This document shows, in pieces, positions 33,556 through 44,171 of a stretch of 64,000 nt of DNA; positions within the stretch are counted from its first letter, which is position 1; every line of letters starts with the position of its first letter. The translations under genes and the position numbers were made by a program. This DNA is from Bisporella sp. PMI_857 (taxonomy: Eukaryota; Ascomycota; Leotiomycetes; Helotiales; Helotiaceae): contig JAJSPD010000109.1 in the NCBI GenBank assembly GCA_021307315.1, positions 1-64,000 on the forward strand. The letters are read 5' to 3'. The notes beneath the pieces were generated by a model. It was not told the origin of the DNA. It saw only the letters and a program-made list of their open reading frames with translations, and searched no databases.

Positions 33556-34660
33556 TTAGGGCTGTTCGTTTTTCGACTCGTTTGAATCGGCTTTATTCTG
33601 TGTTTCGTTGTCTGAAGCGTTTTTTTGTTCAATTTCTTGAATTTTAGGTATTACTCGAAGCTTTGAGCAAACTTTTGCGAAATGTCCCGTTTCGCCACAG
33701 TTGTAGCAAGTGTTTTGAGAAGGATCCGGAGCTGGGCTACGAGCCGGACTGGAAGTGCTGTCGCGGCCTGTAACTAAGCTTAGGGTGCTATTGCGGAACG
33801 CTGTAGCTGGTCCTGAAGCAATACGTGGCGGAAAGGGTCTGGAAGCTTGTAGAGCTAAAAAGAGTCTCTGGCGTTTAAAAGCCGACAAAGGATTTAACTT
33901 AGCTTGTCGAGCTGGTGCAAATGGAAATTGCCGATAGTATTTTTGCAAGTCAATACTTAACCGTTGACATTTATGTACTAGTTCCTGGTACGTAGAGTGC
34001 TGGCGGTGTGTAAACAAAAGTCGGTTCTGGAATTCTTTATTTAGCTTTTTCTACAAATGGCTTTTTTAGGTCGAAGAAGGAACTCGCTTTACTGCCGCTA
34101 AGCGAACAAACTCAGTATAGAAATCATTGAAATTTTGTGCAGCTTGTTGTTTTAGAGCGTAAAACTGGTTCTCGGCTTTTTCGGCTTTAAAATAGTTCCG
34201 AAAAATTGTGTTCAAGTAAGCTAGCATTTCGTTGACAGAAAGCTAAGGTTTTAAGCTATTTTCGTTATGCCGAGGCGATAAGTAACGTTGTGCTTTTTCT
34301 GTAGTACAGCTAAACACGTAATCGATCCGTTCCTGTTCCGTAAGCTACTAGTCCGCATTTGTTTTAAGCTTTTTTCGTAATAAAGATTTCTAAGCAGTGT
34401 ACGTAAACGATGTGCCGTCGTCTAGAGAGTCTAGGTTTCGGTGCTTCGGAGAAAGCTTTTTTGAGTATGGCCGAGACTTGTGCCGCTTATTAGGCTTAGA
34501 CCTATAAGACTTATAGTTGCTACCTGAAAAAAAGCTGTTCGATAGTAACGCGTCTGGGTCATTTTCTTCGTTTCGAAATGACCGAGGAGTTGAAAGTTTC
34601 TTTACTGAAAGAACTACGTTGCTTGGCTTCGTAGCCGCTAACCGTTTTAGTAACATACGG
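33556..34660 (-). pseudogene. gag-like region with CCHC zinc knuckle
   Basis: The minus-strand frame 34017-33556 encodes a basic, Pro/Ser-rich protein with one C-x2-C-x4-H-x4-C knuckle (CYNCGETGHFAKVC), the nucleic-acid binding motif of Gag. Frames at 34656-34390 and between 34390 and 34017 belong to the upstream part but are broken by TAG and other stops. It would form the virus-like particle; this copy cannot make a full protein. Confidence 0.8.
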
Positions 34661-35170
34661 AACTGGCTGTCTGAAAGTTAAACAGGGATCTTTAAAGCAT
34701 TAGCCACTTGTTGATTCAATTGACTTCGTGTGTCTGCGTTAAGCTTTTTGTTAGCTGACGACCGACTCGTTTTCTTAGAAGCAGCAGTTGACGACGTTGC
34801 TTTAAGAGTAGTACAGTCGTTCAGTTGAACCAAAAGAGTACTTTTTGTCGAAAGGAGTCTAGAAAGCGTTTTTTGTCTTTTTCCGACGAGCTTCTTTTTT
34901 GCAGTTGTTGTAAGTATGTTGTCGTAAAGTAGAATTCAAGAATAAAGAAAAGTAGTAATAGTAGCTCGATTCGACTAATTAAAAGGAACAGGCTCAACTA
35001 GTATGTGCTGAGAGCTAACGTTAGTAGTGTATACAAGTTTTAACTTTGACTTATATCTTTACAGACTTCGTTTATAGCGTCGTGAAGTTGTCGTTACGGT
35101 TCTGGTTCAATACAAAAAAAAGGGATATTGTTAAGCTTCGTTTCCGGAAAGTTTGTAAAGCTTGTTCTAA

Positions 35171-35458
35171 TGTAACAACTCAAGCCGAACAGGGATCTCG
35201 ATCCGTAGATCTAGGTAGAAGGACTCAAAAGTGTGAACAACTATCAATTGTTATAACTAAAAGAACAAGCTACAGGCAGAAGAAGGGAAGGAGAACAGTG
35301 CTTTATATACAGGAAGCTGGCCAGGGGCCAGCGTAAGCGAGCCCTGTAGCATCGGTCGCCAAGCTCTGGGTTGCCGAGCCCTGTGGTAGCAGGGGCCAAG
35401 CTCTACCGAGCTCTGCAGTGTCTGGCGCCAAGCTCGAGATAGGGCCAGGGCCGTGACA
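35171..35458 (-). repeat. 5' LTR of the Ty3/gypsy element
   Basis: Same length as 29013-29300 and about 97.6 percent identical by eye. As the element reads leftward this is its 5' LTR and would hold the promoter. The primer binding site should begin immediately left of 35171 (minus strand TTAGAACAAGC..); I cannot match it to a tRNA. Confidence 0.93.
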
Positions 35459-35459
35459 A

Positions 35460-35710
35460 CTATAAGTTAAAAGGGAACCTAGCGCTTTTTGGGCTAGTAC
35501 TTACTTAGTTAAGTTTTCTTTTTAATTAAGAAAAAACTTCTGTTGACTTTCGGCTGCAATAGTATAACTCTGACTACCGTTGTTGCGATTCTACAAAGTA
35601 GTTAAAGAAATACTTTATTTTTTGCTAGCTAACTTCACTGACTTGCCATTTCCGACGTCATTAAAAGCCGCAAGCAGATCCTGTTCGGTGTATTGACGCA
35701 TTATCACTTG
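35460..35710 (-). pseudogene. Fot1-type transposase, N-terminal part
   Basis: The minus strand from about 35703 starts MRQYTEQDLLAAFNDVGNGK, then an HTH-like segment with TAA and TAG stops where relatives carry Trp and Gln, and ends at 35459 exactly where the retrotransposon target duplication lies. It is continued at 29012. N-terminal psq-type HTH domains of this kind bind the transposon ends. Confidence 0.85.
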
Positions 35711-35795
35711 AAGATTAATGGATTCAAAAATTAAGTAATAGTGATTAGAATTAAATTAATAACTGATTTTTTTGTTGAAGTAGCGGTCTAGCTAA

Positions 35796-35842
35796 GCGGG
35801 GTATCCAAATGGGGGGGGTATCCAAATGGGGGTGCACGGACT
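35796..35842 (-). repeat. right terminal inverted repeat of the Fot-type transposon
   Basis: Reverse complement of 27580-27626 with one mismatch at the inner edge, followed by the TA target site. Confidence 0.9.
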
Positions 35843-35917
35843 TAGTCGGGTAATTATTAGTATAACTTTTCGCGCTAAATACCTTTACAAACGTCGTTCT
35901 TCTTCGACACGGGACAT

Positions 35918-36620
35918 ATGACGAGTCAAACTATACCAAGATACAAAAAGGTACAAGATATCGTAGTGGGAAAGGTGGATGTGATTGTGGTTGGCGGTAA
36001 CACATCAGTTTTTATGTATATGCCCAAGGCTAGGCTAATCTTTGGTAAAGGTGGGACTTCTGGGTGTATCATAGCTGGACGGATAGCGAAAGCTGATCCA
36101 TCAACCTCAATTATAGTGATTGAAGATGGAATAAATAATCGAGAGAATCCTGCTGCCAGCACTCTAATATCATGCTCCAAGCATCTGAAGGGGAAAAGCA
36201 AGGTTATGTCAGGTTATCAGTCCCAGCGATCGCCTGCTACTGCAAATCGAGAGTACTTTGTTAAAACAGTAGTGGTACTTGATGGAGGCTCGTCGATCAA
36301 CTTCTGCATGTGAGTCTTTACCGGCGTTAAAATTTCTCTGAAATACATGCTTATTGGCATAACTACATTCGACCACTAGCTCCGGACCTTGATATATTCT
36401 GCACAAATGGGTGGACGTTAAAGATATTCTGCTATATGCAAATAGTACTTTTAATCAAGTGATGCTTAATAGCCTTTACTATTTGTTTTTTAGTTTGAAG
36501 CACATCATAGCAATGTCACTCTACTTGTCTATGGATATGATGGGCTGATTCACACCTCGGATGGCGGGTTTGAGTTGAGCAAATGGTTCTAGGACAATGA
36601 GTGGCGGTCTTGTACCTGTG
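35918..36620 (+). pseudogene. broken GMC oxidoreductase (alcohol oxidase-like)
   Basis: The N-terminal FAD-binding motif is split by an intron (35997-36050, GTAACA..AAAG): VDVIVVGG then GTSGCIIAGRIAKADPS and VIEDG, together the G-x-G-x2-G dinucleotide fold. About 75 residues later comes the family signature GGSSINFCM, ending at a GTGAGT donor near 36311. The next exon is recognisable (Y-I-R-P-L-A-P-D-L-D..GWTLK near 36360-36420) but has no AG acceptor, a stop follows, and a later piece near 36495-36590 contains in-frame TAG. No C-terminal His/Asn catalytic region is present. GMC enzymes oxidise alcohols or sugars with FAD; this copy is dead. Confidence 0.75.
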
Positions 36621-36918
36621 TGCTTAATGTTTCATATTCATCTTCTTGTTCGTTGACCAATAAAATGCTCACGCCATTTCCATCAAGTCGAAATTATCTA
36701 GTGCAGGTTCTCACTATTTTCAGGGTATTGAAGCGCGTATATCTCCTGCGGCAATGACATGAAGACATCGGCCTCTCTGTTGTCACCAAAGAATTGCCGC
36801 CTGATGGAACGCTAGTGATAACGGCTGTTAAATCCAAATTAAGGTGAGCCCAGATGATGAGGTTGATCATCCAACCTATGCGGAGACTGTAACCTTTCTG
36901 TCTTCTGGCGGGCGAACC

Positions 36919-39900
36919 TTAAGGGTCTCCGTAAAGTGTAACCGACCGTCTAGAAGTGGATCCACCGCCGACTTCTGTGTCATGATGCAATCCTTTCTTC
37001 TTCCTAGAAGAAGCATGTCGCAAAGCCTGATACTTTTCCATGCCTTCCTTGTCCTCCAGTGCGCCACAGACCCGCACGAGCCCGTCCAAGACCGCCTTCT
37101 CCATCGCCAGCCCCCTGGTAACCCGGTTAATCTCCCAAGCACTTTCAAAATGTCCCCTTGCCTCCACGAGCTGGCCGTGCTTTTCGTAACTCTCCCCAAG
37201 GAAATAGTGCGCCATCCCCGCATCATGGGACGCCGGGCTATGGTGCAGCTCGACAAGGCGCAGGCACTCCGCGTCGTACTCAATCGACTCAGTCCGTCCC
37301 TGATTGAAGAAGAACCAGGCGAGGTCCTGCACACGCGAGATAACCTCAATAGCGTTCGAGCCGTAGCGTCGGACCTGCCACTCAAAGAGCTTCAGATATA
37401 GCGACTCGGCCTCGCGGCTCACGCCGAGCTCGGTGTACGTGAACGCCAGGTTGCAGAGCGCCGTCTGTGCGTTGCGGAGGTCATATCCTCTTCTTTCCGC
37501 TTCCTCCTTGACACTCTCGAGATGCACTCGGCGCATCTGTGGATCGTAGAGCTCCCATTGGAGGGTGCGGTCGATATTCTCGAAGGCGATCCACGTTGGG
37601 GCATAGAAGATGCAGAGGCGGGCGGCCCGGGCTGTGGCGAGCGCGTCCTGGAACCACCGGATCGATGCCTCTGCATCGGGCTCCTGCGTCCCCCGGAGGA
37701 CCTGCGCGCACACAATCCAAAACGGGTTTTGCAGGCGCCGGAAGCCGTCGAGGGTTTCGAGCAGGGCCGTGTTTGCGTCCGGGGCGAGCGATAGATCCTG
37801 TAACATCAAAGCCTTCTCGTAAAGGAGTGTGTAGTATGCCATGCCCCGCCCAGGTGTGGACTCCATCGTATGCGCGATCGAGTCTTCGATGAGGGCCATT
37901 GCCTCTTGTGGCCTGCCTCCCGATCCGAGTAGTCGGGCGATATCCCCTATAGGTTGGTACACCTGGGCGTGACGGAGGGTATCTATGTCGCATTCCCAAA
38001 GGTCCGCCGCCGGCCCCAGATCTGCCTCGCTCAACTGATCGCACCAGACAGGTCGGACTAGAGGACCGCGCCCTTGGAGTCGCTGGCTGAGGACGTTCGC
38101 GTGGAGGATAAGTCTCTGCTGGCTTTCGGCCCACTGTAATGGCGCATACAAGATGGGACAGGCCCACGCTATGGCCGAAGCGGCGGCATTAAGCAACTCT
38201 GCATCGGTTTCATATGCCTCATATATACAGAGCCAGTCAAATACAACCCGGTGCATGGAATACACACCGCTATTGTTCGTCTTGTCGATTAGTGACAGGT
38301 CCAGCAGGATCCTGGCAGTGGAGTAAAAATCCAGCTTGGACTTGAAGACTTTTGAAATCCAAGCCGGGGCTTTGTTCACGAGCCTTGTGTTCTTCAGAAG
38401 CTCGTAGTCAAGATCAAGAGGATCAAAATATGCGAACAGATGGAGCAGTTGGTACGCACAACGGTGTGGTCCTGTATTGTGTTCGTTGGCCATACGCTGC
38501 TTTAGGATATTAACGGACGTAGTCCACGTTGTGCGTATGCTCGCGCGCTCCGGGTCATTAGGCAGTGCTTCTGGTGGAAGCATGTCGATGACCTTGCGCT
38601 TTGAGTTCTTGTATAGCTCAATGTACTCTTCGACGTCGACTCGTAGTGACTTCATGAGCTTTCCCGCCTGAGATATGGCTAGAGGTAAGCCGCCCAGATC
38701 TTCGACAAGCTTGAGTTCCATCGTGGCTTTGTAAAACTCAGAGTTAGCGCTGCTTAATATGTTTAATATGGGCATACCTTGAGACCCTAGTCTGCTACCG
38801 AGATACGTCACGGCTTTCATTACATTTCCCGCTGTCGACGCTCTGGTAAGAAGCTCAATTGATTGTATTTCGTCTAGTTCCTTAAGATGCTTCACCGTTG
38901 CAGCTATAGGAAGAGACGCCAAGCGGGTCGTGACAATGATGAAGCCGCAGTCCTTTGCTGGGAAGAAGGCGTCCAATGCGAAACCTCCCAGATCGGTCGG
39001 CTCGAGGTCAACATTATCATATATCAACAACCATCTCTCGTTCCCTTCGAGTGAAAACCATTCCAAGGTCTTGGCTGTGATTCCATCCGGCGTCAAGTTT
39101 GTAACACCATCTCTTTCGGAGTGCGACTTTGCATCATCGGCATCGCTTATGGCGACTCGTCGAAAGACCTGCAGGAAACTCTGGAGCAAGGCATCTTTGC
39201 TCGAGCCGTCGATAAAGAAAATGGATGAGAAGGTTGTCTTGTGGCGCCGAGCGAACTCAACAGCAAGCTGGGTCTTACCCATTCCACCGAGACCACATAT
39301 TACATAGGTCTTTCGGCGCGATAGCTCTAAGTCTGAAAGCAGACAGAGTTCCATGTCTGTGATAAATTCTTGACGGCCCACGAAGCAATTGATCAATGGA
39401 ACCTTATCGAGATGGAACCCATGGTTGAAGCCATCCTTCCAGATCGACCCTGGAGTGGCCGTTAGTAGATTGGTGGACCATGCCGGCTTAGACTCACGCT
39501 TGTGCTGCCCGCGACTGGGCAAGGTAGGGGTATGAGTAGCGATGCTATCGACCTTTTGTTCCAATGCATCGAGCCTCTTCCTAGCCAGATATCAGGTCAA
39601 TTAATCCAATTGAAATTCCACGATGGTGCGTACACCGTAGATGTAGATCGTGTAGCCTGCATACTCTCGACATGCTCTGACAGTACCTGGTGCGTCAGCG
39701 TTTCTGATCGTTTAGCAAAGGCAAAATCAAGGCATGGGCGATGTACCTCTTTGATATTCAGACGCATCTTCGCGAATTAAAGCCTCGCCAATCTCCTTTT
39801 TGAGCCGGCGAATCGCATTTTCCTTTCCCTCGCCGTATATCGGCGGCATGAAGACACCGAAAATGCCCAGAAGACAGTATGCCCAGTCTTCCTTGCGTGT

Positions 39901-40521
39901 GGTCTGGCGCTTCTCCGCCCATTTCAATCGCTCGTCAACGCCGAACTGAGAGAGCGGCGTTCCCCGCAACGCCGGAACGGCAATCCCTGTTATTTCGTGA
40001 ATCTGTTGCTCTAGAGATCTTTTGTCACCAAGTAGCTGGCCTTCACGCGTGAAGAACTTGACGGATACTGGGGCAAGAAGCTCTTGGAGCGTCCAGCCTC
40101 TAGTAAACCATCTGCTCGCTCGAAAATTCGACTCCCACAGGAGTTCGCACTGTTCGCTGTCCAGCTCATGGTTAGTGATTGAAATATTTGATAGGTACAC
40201 ATAGCATCGAGCCGCATCGCGGTACCAGCGGAACATAGAATTTATAGCCTCTGAGAGTTCGTTGCTATTCGATTTGTCGATGCAGCAAGTGTCGACCCAA
40301 AAGTATCGTAAGCCGTCACGTCTCGCTTGTTCTGAGCAGAACCTGATCTTGTCATAGCCAGCCTTGTCCTTACCAGTCCCGCCTACCAAGTCCTTGAAGG
40401 TGACCTCTTCGGTATCTGGTCCCCACGTGTGTGAAAGTATGGCATACGCGGGGATATGATCGCCGACTAGGTCTTCAGTCAGGCGAAACTCGCAATCATG
40501 ACTACGTTCCAAGAGTCGCAT
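36919..40521 (-). CDS. HET / NB-ARC / TPR receptor (NLR-type)
   Basis: Three exons proposed: 40521-39747, 39676-39634 and 39580-36919, joined in frame to 1159 residues. The HET domain is at about residues 20-165 (AYAILSHTWG, YFWVDTCCIDKS, RGWTLQELLAP). A short linker exon leads to an NB-ARC NTPase: P-loop GLGGMGKTQ at about 369-377, Walker B-like WLLIYDNVD, IIVTTR and GLPLA. The last 450 residues are helical TPR-like repeats (ALCNLAFTYTELGVSREAES and others). The start is taken at MRLLERSHD, the usual opening of HET-NLRs; an upstream ATG at 40734 would add a poly-Asn/Lys tract from a microsatellite. Such proteins act as cytosolic non-self sensors, oligomerising through NB-ARC and signalling by HET. 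The middle exon is inferred. Confidence 0.88.
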
Positions 40522-40669
40522 TGTGTCTTGTGAAAGATCATTCGTCAATGGTGACGGAGGGATCGCGGGAGGCACAGAGTGGATGAATCTACCTTCCGTC
40601 AGCCGAATTGGTGATCGCTGGCACGTGCTCCAAGAGCTCGGAAAATGTGGGGTGATATCTGCAGCCGGT

Positions 40670-40706
40670 TTCTTCTTCTTCTTGTTGTTGTTGTTGTTAT
40701 TGTTGA
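40670..40706. repeat. trinucleotide microsatellite (TTC)n(TTG)n
   Basis: Consecutive TTC then TTG/TTA triplets. Read on the minus strand in the extended frame of the HET-NLR gene they would code poly-Asn then poly-Lys. More likely it lies in the 5' untranslated region. Confidence 0.75.
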
Positions 40707-40734
40707 AGAAAGGCAATTTATTTCGCTTCGACAA

Positions 40735-41474
40735 TTCAATATAAATACTACTTTCGATAAAAGTGTTGCAAGCATGAAGTTGTTCTATGCTATTAATTTA
40801 GGATGGGATGCAACTTTGGGTTAGTGCAAATTCCTAGTTTATATGTTGTGGGGTGTGCAAATATCCGCACCAAATTTCCGATCCTAAGAGCACGTGCTAG
40901 AGCTCAATGCATTAAGTCAGCTACCTCTCTGGTGAACACGCGGATTGCAAGCTGCTGTAACAGAAACAAACTTGGAGTAAATTAGCAATACTACTAGTGG
41001 CGTAGCGGCAGTGTTTTTCGCTAGCAGAACTTCTCTAATCAATTAAACTATATAGATTAAACTTTTGTATGCTATATTTAGCATATATAATTTAACACCT
41101 CTATATATTACAAAATTTTTTAAAAACAATTAGTAACTTTTTAACAAGTATCTGACATAAACATGTTAACAAAATTATAGGAATCAGGAATTGTTGTTAT
41201 ATTTTATACATGTTCACTTTAGCTCAAGTAAACAAAAAAACAAAAAGTAAAAAGGACTTTTCGATATACAAATTCCCCCCCAAAAAGGGGGGGGGATGCA
41301 AGAAGACCGCAACGTAGAAAAATAGGCACAACTTCATTTCCGCTATGCTTTTCTCAATGTAATCCTTGTCCTAACCATAAAGATCTAAATTGAACGCCAT
41401 AACGCCTTTTCAAACTGCCACCTTCTTTCTACGGCCCACCTCATCTGCTCTGCCACGTACAGACATCTCTCTAT
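40735..41474. other. intergenic, AT-rich
   Basis: No gene is visible. It contains a GC hairpin at 41275-41295 and AT-rich sequence at 41000-41250. Confidence 0.45.
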
Positions 41475-41775
41475 TTACGCTTTGACGCACTTGCCCTTCT
41501 TGTCTTCGTAATTCTTGAACCTGCAAAACTCCCCAGGCTTGCAATCCCCATTCCTTTTACATCCACCCTACGGGAAGAATGAGCAAACAAGGTAATGAAT
41601 CAATGAATGTTTCAGCGGCTGCAAAGCCGGTGAAGGATAAACTTACCAAACCTCTAGAGAAAACCTCGGTGGTAGCTTCGCGAGCTTCAATTTGAGACTC
41701 AATGCTTTGCGGAAGAGCTGAAGTGAGGCTGGCGGCCACCAAAAAGCAGCTGAGAACAACAGTCTTGAATTGCAT
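41475..41775 (-). CDS. small secreted cysteine-containing protein, effector candidate
   Basis: Two exons, 41775-41647 and 41567-41475, with a GTAAGT..CGTAG intron in phase 0, giving 73 residues. Residues 1-20 are a signal peptide (MQFKTVVLSCFLVAASLTSA). A propeptide-like stretch with an acidic and EAR-containing segment follows. The mature end carries four cysteines, GGCKRNGDCKPGEFC and KGKC, a C-x5-C-x5-C-x11-C pattern that would give two disulfides. Size, secretion and position in repeat-rich DNA fit a plant- or microbe-directed effector, but the family is not recognised. A TATA-like element (minus strand TATATAAA, 41928-41921) lies about 150 bases upstream. Confidence 0.75.
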
Positions 41776-44171
41776 TTTGATAGCTTTGTTTTTTGTATGT
41801 TGGTTGTGTGTTGTAAATGAAATTGATGTAAGAAAAGAGTTTGATCTGTTAGATTGTGATTGCTGGTTAGATGAGTTGATAATGTTCTGGTTTTTTTCAA
41901 GTCACCGGCAGAACAGCGACTTTATATACTATTTCTATGAAGTGTTTGGTTTATAAATAGAATAATAATTTTTAATGCTTTGTATATGCTGTCAGAAGGA
42001 TCGCGGGTAAACTTGAAGGAAACCATTTAAAAAGGGTAAAGGATTCGAATTATTGAAGGAATTTAGGGAAAATTCTAAAAAAAGAGACTTTCGTTCCATC
42101 ATACTTGTTTCGCAAAAGTCCTGTAACTTCTAGCTCCTTAAAATTACTTTTCCTCACCTCTCCGCCGCAATCTCATTCCTCTACGCCATTCTGCAACCTC
42201 GGAACTCTCCATGGCACGGCTCCCTACTATCCTCCCCTAAATAGAGGTTGAAGGATGGGGCCAGCGGAGTTGTATGGCCCAAAGTAGACTTATGAATGGC
42301 CAGAGATCCTTGCGGCTCCTTTGCAAAGCTTTTGAAAGGTGGGGTTCTCCCTTTTACACGAGCCTGCAGCAATGGAGAAGTGAAATCAAACTCTTGATAA
42401 AAAACACAACAAAGGAATCTGAATGGTTAAACGCCTAGTCAGCAAAAGCTTGGCTGTATCCATAAGACCCATACTTTAACCTCTATTTAGGGGAGGATAG
42501 TGGAGAGAGAATGGCTTGGGGTGCATGGAGCCACTTGAAGTTCTTCAATCGTATGAAACCCCACTTTGTTGGCTGGCTATCAAGACGCGCTTACGAGCCT
42601 GTCCGGGGCGGGGGCGGGCGGGTGGCTGTGGCAACCTAGATGCAACGTCACGAACGCAATCCTCCTCGCCCACGCCTTTGCTCGAGCATACGATACATTA
42701 CTATCGAATATCAAAGGAACGATCGCCGGCCGTTCGCTGGACCGCACTTGGTCGACTTGCCCAGGCTCTAGGCACTGGCTCCTAGCTCCTCAAGGACCAA
42801 CTTGGCTTCTTCGGGAGGGAATCCTAAGAATAGCCAGCTTGGACCTGGGACCCAAAAAGCCGCTAAATATTAATTAGGTGGAGAAGCCTGCATATGCAAG
42901 GCTGTGATGCAAAGGCTGAATATCATGCGATATGTCAAGGTCGAGCGAAAGGGCCGGGTTGCGGGATAGCACTTGTCGAGGATACTAAGCCAAGGAGGGA
43001 AAGAGCTCTGAATTCACTGTCTTCGTACTCATGACGCTGTACCTGATGGGTCCTGATAATAAAATATTTAGTAAATAAAACACATTAGTGCCGAATCTGA
43101 GATAGAGCATATATCGAACTTAACTGCCGAAGGGACTTGACATGTTGCTCGAGTATAGCAACGGATTCGGTGCTTGAATAAATGTGTTGTTGTTGAGAAG
43201 GCGTAAACGGAGGAGGTGTTGAAAACTTTACAGAAAAAATACCGGCGAGTAAAGATTTGGCCATATTATATACCTGGAACTAATACCTAAAGCTTTGCGG
43301 GGCCAGCAAACCATCATTGACCACCTTTCCCTTTGAATTATTCTCCGAAGGAATGGATATTGTTACATAGACAGTACTGTCGTTGTCGCCATAAATCAAT
43401 TGACTGGAAAAATGCCCAGTAATCAGGCTACGAATCAGTTTGAGTCCGATGTCCTATAGCTGTACTAGCTCGGTGAGGCGTGATGGATACGGTAGGTGCG
43501 ACAGATGCAGTCGGTATGGTGGCCTATAGAACGAATGCCACAAGTTTGTTGGCAACCACTGGGAGCAGCCCCATTTATAGCAGGTAATGCGGCAATTACA
43601 CAAATTTGACTGGAAGTTATCCCCTTGCTGCTAGACAAGTCTTCATCTTTCGTTGGGGGTAGTAAAGGCGAGCTTAGCAGGAGAGGCTATTTTATCATTC
43701 CTGACGCTGTCTAATAGATTTCCAACAGCAGTAGCTATGACTTGCGCCTAGAGCGATTCTTGGTTTACCTAATTAGAGGTTGAAGCTTGAATGTACAGAC
43801 CTTTAATGCCAGGTTCGTAGATAGAATCCCACGGGGAAGCTGAGGGTGTGTTCAGCTAGCGTATCCGTCTTCGGTATCACGAGATTTATTGGCCTATATG
43901 GTAACTAAAGCAGGACTGTTATTTAGTAATTTCGTAATATTATTACATTTGTTATTTCGATATTGGTAAGAAAAAATTGGTAAAGGAAGATAAAGATATC
44001 ATTTTAATACAGATTCCCTCAAAACTCATAGCAAACAAATGCACTAAGTCATACCGTTACTGACCTTCGAGTGGTGCCGAACTCGGTTTCGACCAAATTT
44101 TGCTCTTGGCCTCTGTGCTCTAACTGTCAACCACAAGTTCCCAGCCTAACTTCTTCCTCCCAACCACAACC
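41776..44171. other. long gene-free stretch with an inverted-repeat element
   Basis: About 2.4 kb. It contains a pair of 24-base inverted repeats (see 42226-42501). Frames of about 90-100 codons at 42516-42877 overlap each other in different frames and resemble nothing known. The rest is AT-rich without a recognisable gene. Confidence 0.4.
42226..42501. repeat. foldback or MITE-like element with 24-bp inverted repeats
   Basis: ACTATCCTCCCCTAAATAGAGGTT at 42226-42249 is exactly repeated in reverse complement at 42478-42501, and similarity continues inward for about 12 more bases. The 276-base unit codes for nothing visible. No clear target duplication was found. Confidence 0.6.

Larger units (their letters stand above)
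29013..35458 (-). mobile_element. complete Ty3/gypsy LTR retrotransposon, 6446 bp
   Basis: Two 288-base LTRs (29013-29300 and 35171-35458) flank an interior read on the minus strand in the order gag, protease, reverse transcriptase, RNase H, integrase, which is the Ty3/gypsy order. The target duplication ACTAT is perfect (29008-29012, 35459-35463). A purine-rich tract on the minus strand (GGAGAAAAGAG, plus-strand 29303-29315) sits next to the 3' LTR. The LTRs differ at seven positions by my reading, all transitions. The frame is interrupted mainly by TAG codons and at least one single-base frameshift, so the copy is non-autonomous. Confidence 0.95.
27580..35842 (-). mobile_element. Fot1/pogo-type DNA transposon, split by an LTR retrotransposon
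   Basis: Inverted ends of about 46 bases begin AGTCCGTGCACCCCCATTTG at 27580 and, on the other strand, at 35842. Each end carries two direct copies of CCCCATTTGGATACCCC. TA flanks both ends (27578-27579, 35843-35844). Removing the retrotransposon and one target duplication leaves about 1.8 kb, the normal size of this class. Transposase pieces in the right order on the minus strand lie on both sides of the insertion: the N-terminus at 35710-35460 and the rest at 29012-27670. Stops and substitutions make it inactive. Confidence 0.9.

Noticed and set aside
37419..38167. Long Arg/Pro/Gly-rich frames inside the HET-NLR gene
   Set aside because: They overlap the TPR coding region in other frames and show the low-complexity composition of GC-rich shadows.
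42516..42877. Two overlapping frames of 89 and 103 codons
   Set aside because: They overlap each other, have no known similarity and biased composition.
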